A stretch of DNA of 42,238 bases. It comes from an uncultured Nitrosomonadales bacterium. Its GTDB lineage: Bacteria; Pseudomonadota; Gammaproteobacteria; Burkholderiales; Gallionellaceae. A model generated the notes under the pieces. It did not search any database and was not told the origin of the DNA. It worked only from the letters and a program-made list of their open reading frames with translations. Location: assembly GCA_903885165.1 (NCBI GenBank), contig CAISHO010000127.1, forward strand, positions 1-42,238, read 5' to 3'. The position numbers and the translations under genes are program-made. This document shows, piece after piece, positions 41,134 to 42,238 of the stretch (its first letter is position 1; each line of letters starts with the position of its first letter).

Positions 41134-41332
41134 TGTTGACTGAACAATACGCAGATTTAGGCAAAGTTCATACTACACAGATGAGGGTCTCCGTATAGCT
41201 TCAGCAATAATTTATTCGCATAGCGGAGCAGTTAAAATCAAAGCCTGTTAAAACCCTAGTATGCGAGCACATCAAACGAATTATTAAGCTGTACTATAGC
41301 AGCAAGTCCACCACACGTATTACTCAGCACCC

Positions 41333-41932
41333 ATGCGTATTCTTATTGTGATTCCCATTATTCATACCCAACAAGATATGGGTGCATTGCTTGAGTTGAC
41401 CCGGCAGACCTACGTTGCCCGTTACGGCCAGGAGAAGTGGGCCGAACATATCAAAGCTATAGATCAGGTTTGGAGTGGTATTCGCCAAATGATAGAAGCA
41501 CTTACCTTGCCTTTTGCTAGTTTACGCATTTATCAAGATGGTTTGCCGCTATGTGGAAATGAAGCGGATATCGTTAGGGATGTCGCTGACCGTGGCAGTC
41601 CGAACCATCAGATTCTTTTAGAACTTATGGCGCAAGGTGCGCAATTAATGGGGACTGAAGACCCTAACCTACTGCTTCAGGAGTATCATCTGCACAAGAA
41701 TACGCTGGCTGATGCAAATAAAACAGATGAATGCCAAAGCAAAATTCTACTCTCGGCTCGCGATCAGTTCATTGCCGAACGAATCAATAGCACACTCATG
41801 ACCGGTGAAGTGGGTCTGCTTTTTTTGGGCATGGCTCATCAGGTTGAACCGCTGTTGAATACGGACATCCTCGTGCGCGACCTCCTTCCATCTCTACGGA
41901 AAAAACAAGCGAAAATCAAATGGCTATTGTAA
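41333..41932 (+). CDS. Conserved-looking protein of unknown function upstream of a response regulator
   Basis: A 199-residue soluble protein with alternating strands and helices: MRILIVIPIIHTQQDMG, LPFASLRIYQDGLPLCG, NHQILLELMAQGAQLMGTED, RDQFIAERINSTLMTGEVGLLFLGMAHQVEPLL. The last segment looks like a Rossmann-type strand ending with a short turn and His. I cannot name a family. Its end overlaps the start of a response regulator gene by 13 bases, so it may be a signalling component or modulator. No clear Shine-Dalgarno precedes the ATG. Confidence 0.7.
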   Translation: MRILIVIPIIHTQQDMGALLELTRQTYVARYGQEKWAEHIKAIDQVWSGIRQMIEALTLPFASLRIYQDGLPLCGNEADIVRDVADRGSPNHQILLELMAQGAQLMGTEDPNLLLQEYHLHKNTLADANKTDECQSKILLSARDQFIAERINSTLMTGEVGLLFLGMAHQVEPLLNTDILVRDLLPSLRKKQAKIKWLL

Positions 41933-42238
41933 TCGACGCAACTAAACGAGAATCAATCCATGACTTAATTCCCTCGCTTTCAACTCAAGTCAAAGTGCTG
42001 ATTGTGGATGATATGGAGGATGTACGTTGGGCGCTATCTAACGTGCTTCGGATGGAAGGCTTTGTGCCGCTGCTGGCATCTAACGGCGCTGAGGCGTTAG
42101 CTTGCTTCAAACAGGAGAGTCCTGATGTGGTTCTGCTGGATGTTGGCTTGCCGGATATTGGCGGCATAGAGGTACTGATCCAGATTAAGGCACACGATAA
42201 ATCCATTCCTGTCGTGATGGTAACGGCACACGGCAAAA
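41920..42238 (+). CDS. Response regulator, N-terminal receiver domain (cut by window edge)
   Basis: The frame opens at ATG 41920 inside the end of the previous gene and runs off the window after 106 codons. After about 24 residues a receiver domain begins: KVLIVDDMEDVRWALSNVL (acidic pocket), VVLLDVGLPDIGG (phospho-acceptor Asp) and PVVMVTAHGK (conserved Thr). The output domain is not visible; the wording around VRWALSNVL and VTAHG is common in NtrC-like regulators and in receiver-only proteins. It is translationally coupled to the unknown upstream protein. Confidence 0.9.
   Translation, partial: MAIVIDATKRESIHDLIPSLSTQVKVLIVDDMEDVRWALSNVLRMEGFVPLLASNGAEALACFKQESPDVVLLDVGLPDIGGIEVLIQIKAHDKSIPVVMVTAHGK

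Overview
The window looks like the chromosome of a betaproteobacterium, most plausibly a Nitrosomonadales/Gallionellaceae-type chemolithotroph. This is inferred from gene content and order: a RegB/RegA redox pair, scpA-scpB beside trpS, a Sua5-type protein and a site-2 protease, ratA-rnfH divergent from smpB, and map-glnD. No rRNA, tRNA, CRISPR array or insertion-sequence transposase was seen, so the taxonomy rests on protein resemblance only.

Left part (1-15.5 kb) is mainly housekeeping. It holds the start of aspartate kinase (minus strand), a PCu(A)C copper chaperone, the redox two-component pair RegB/RegA, and then a minus-strand run Sua5-like - site-2 protease - trpS - AlbA_2/ATPase protein - scpA - scpB. 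The AlbA_2 gene looks like an accessory insertion in that run. Next come a PHP-domain phosphatase, rnfH and ratA, divergent from smpB; a MITE-like palindromic repeat; an msrA whose reading frame appears to have absorbed a second palindromic repeat; an FmdE-family protein; a TauE/SafE permease; typA/bipA; and a DUF192 protein.

Middle part (16.0-26.0 kb) is the most unusual region. Fifteen minus-strand genes, many overlapping by 1-14 bases, nearly all encode exported or lipid-anchored proteins. From the promoter side they are a small cytochrome c, an outer-membrane beta-barrel, a lipoprotein alpha/beta hydrolase, an exported caspase-fold protease with an intact His/Cys pair, an unknown periplasmic protein, a CsgG-like lipoprotein carrying a peptidoglycan-binding-like segment and a DUF4384-like domain, three small unknown exported proteins, an exported HExxH metalloprotease, a protein with two curlin-like repeats, a small Cys-containing protein, an OmpA-type protein, and two more curlin-like repeat proteins. 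A strong terminator closes the set at 16054-16087. I read it as a candidate cell-surface fibre or amyloid assembly system with its own proteases; that function is inference.

Right part: a complete DctPQM TRAP transporter (plus strand) ending in a strong terminator; two tandem glycine-zipper envelope proteins with Arg/Asp-rich tails; map and glnD; and, convergent with glnD across a shared terminator, a 2160-residue coiled-coil protein. That protein is proline-free for about 2078 residues, contains an array of mostly 112-residue repeats (16 heptads) with two 98-residue units (14 heptads), and ends in one membrane segment. After a 589-base gap with possible RNA structure come a 63-residue unknown protein, a 199-residue unknown protein, and the start of a response regulator that runs off the window.
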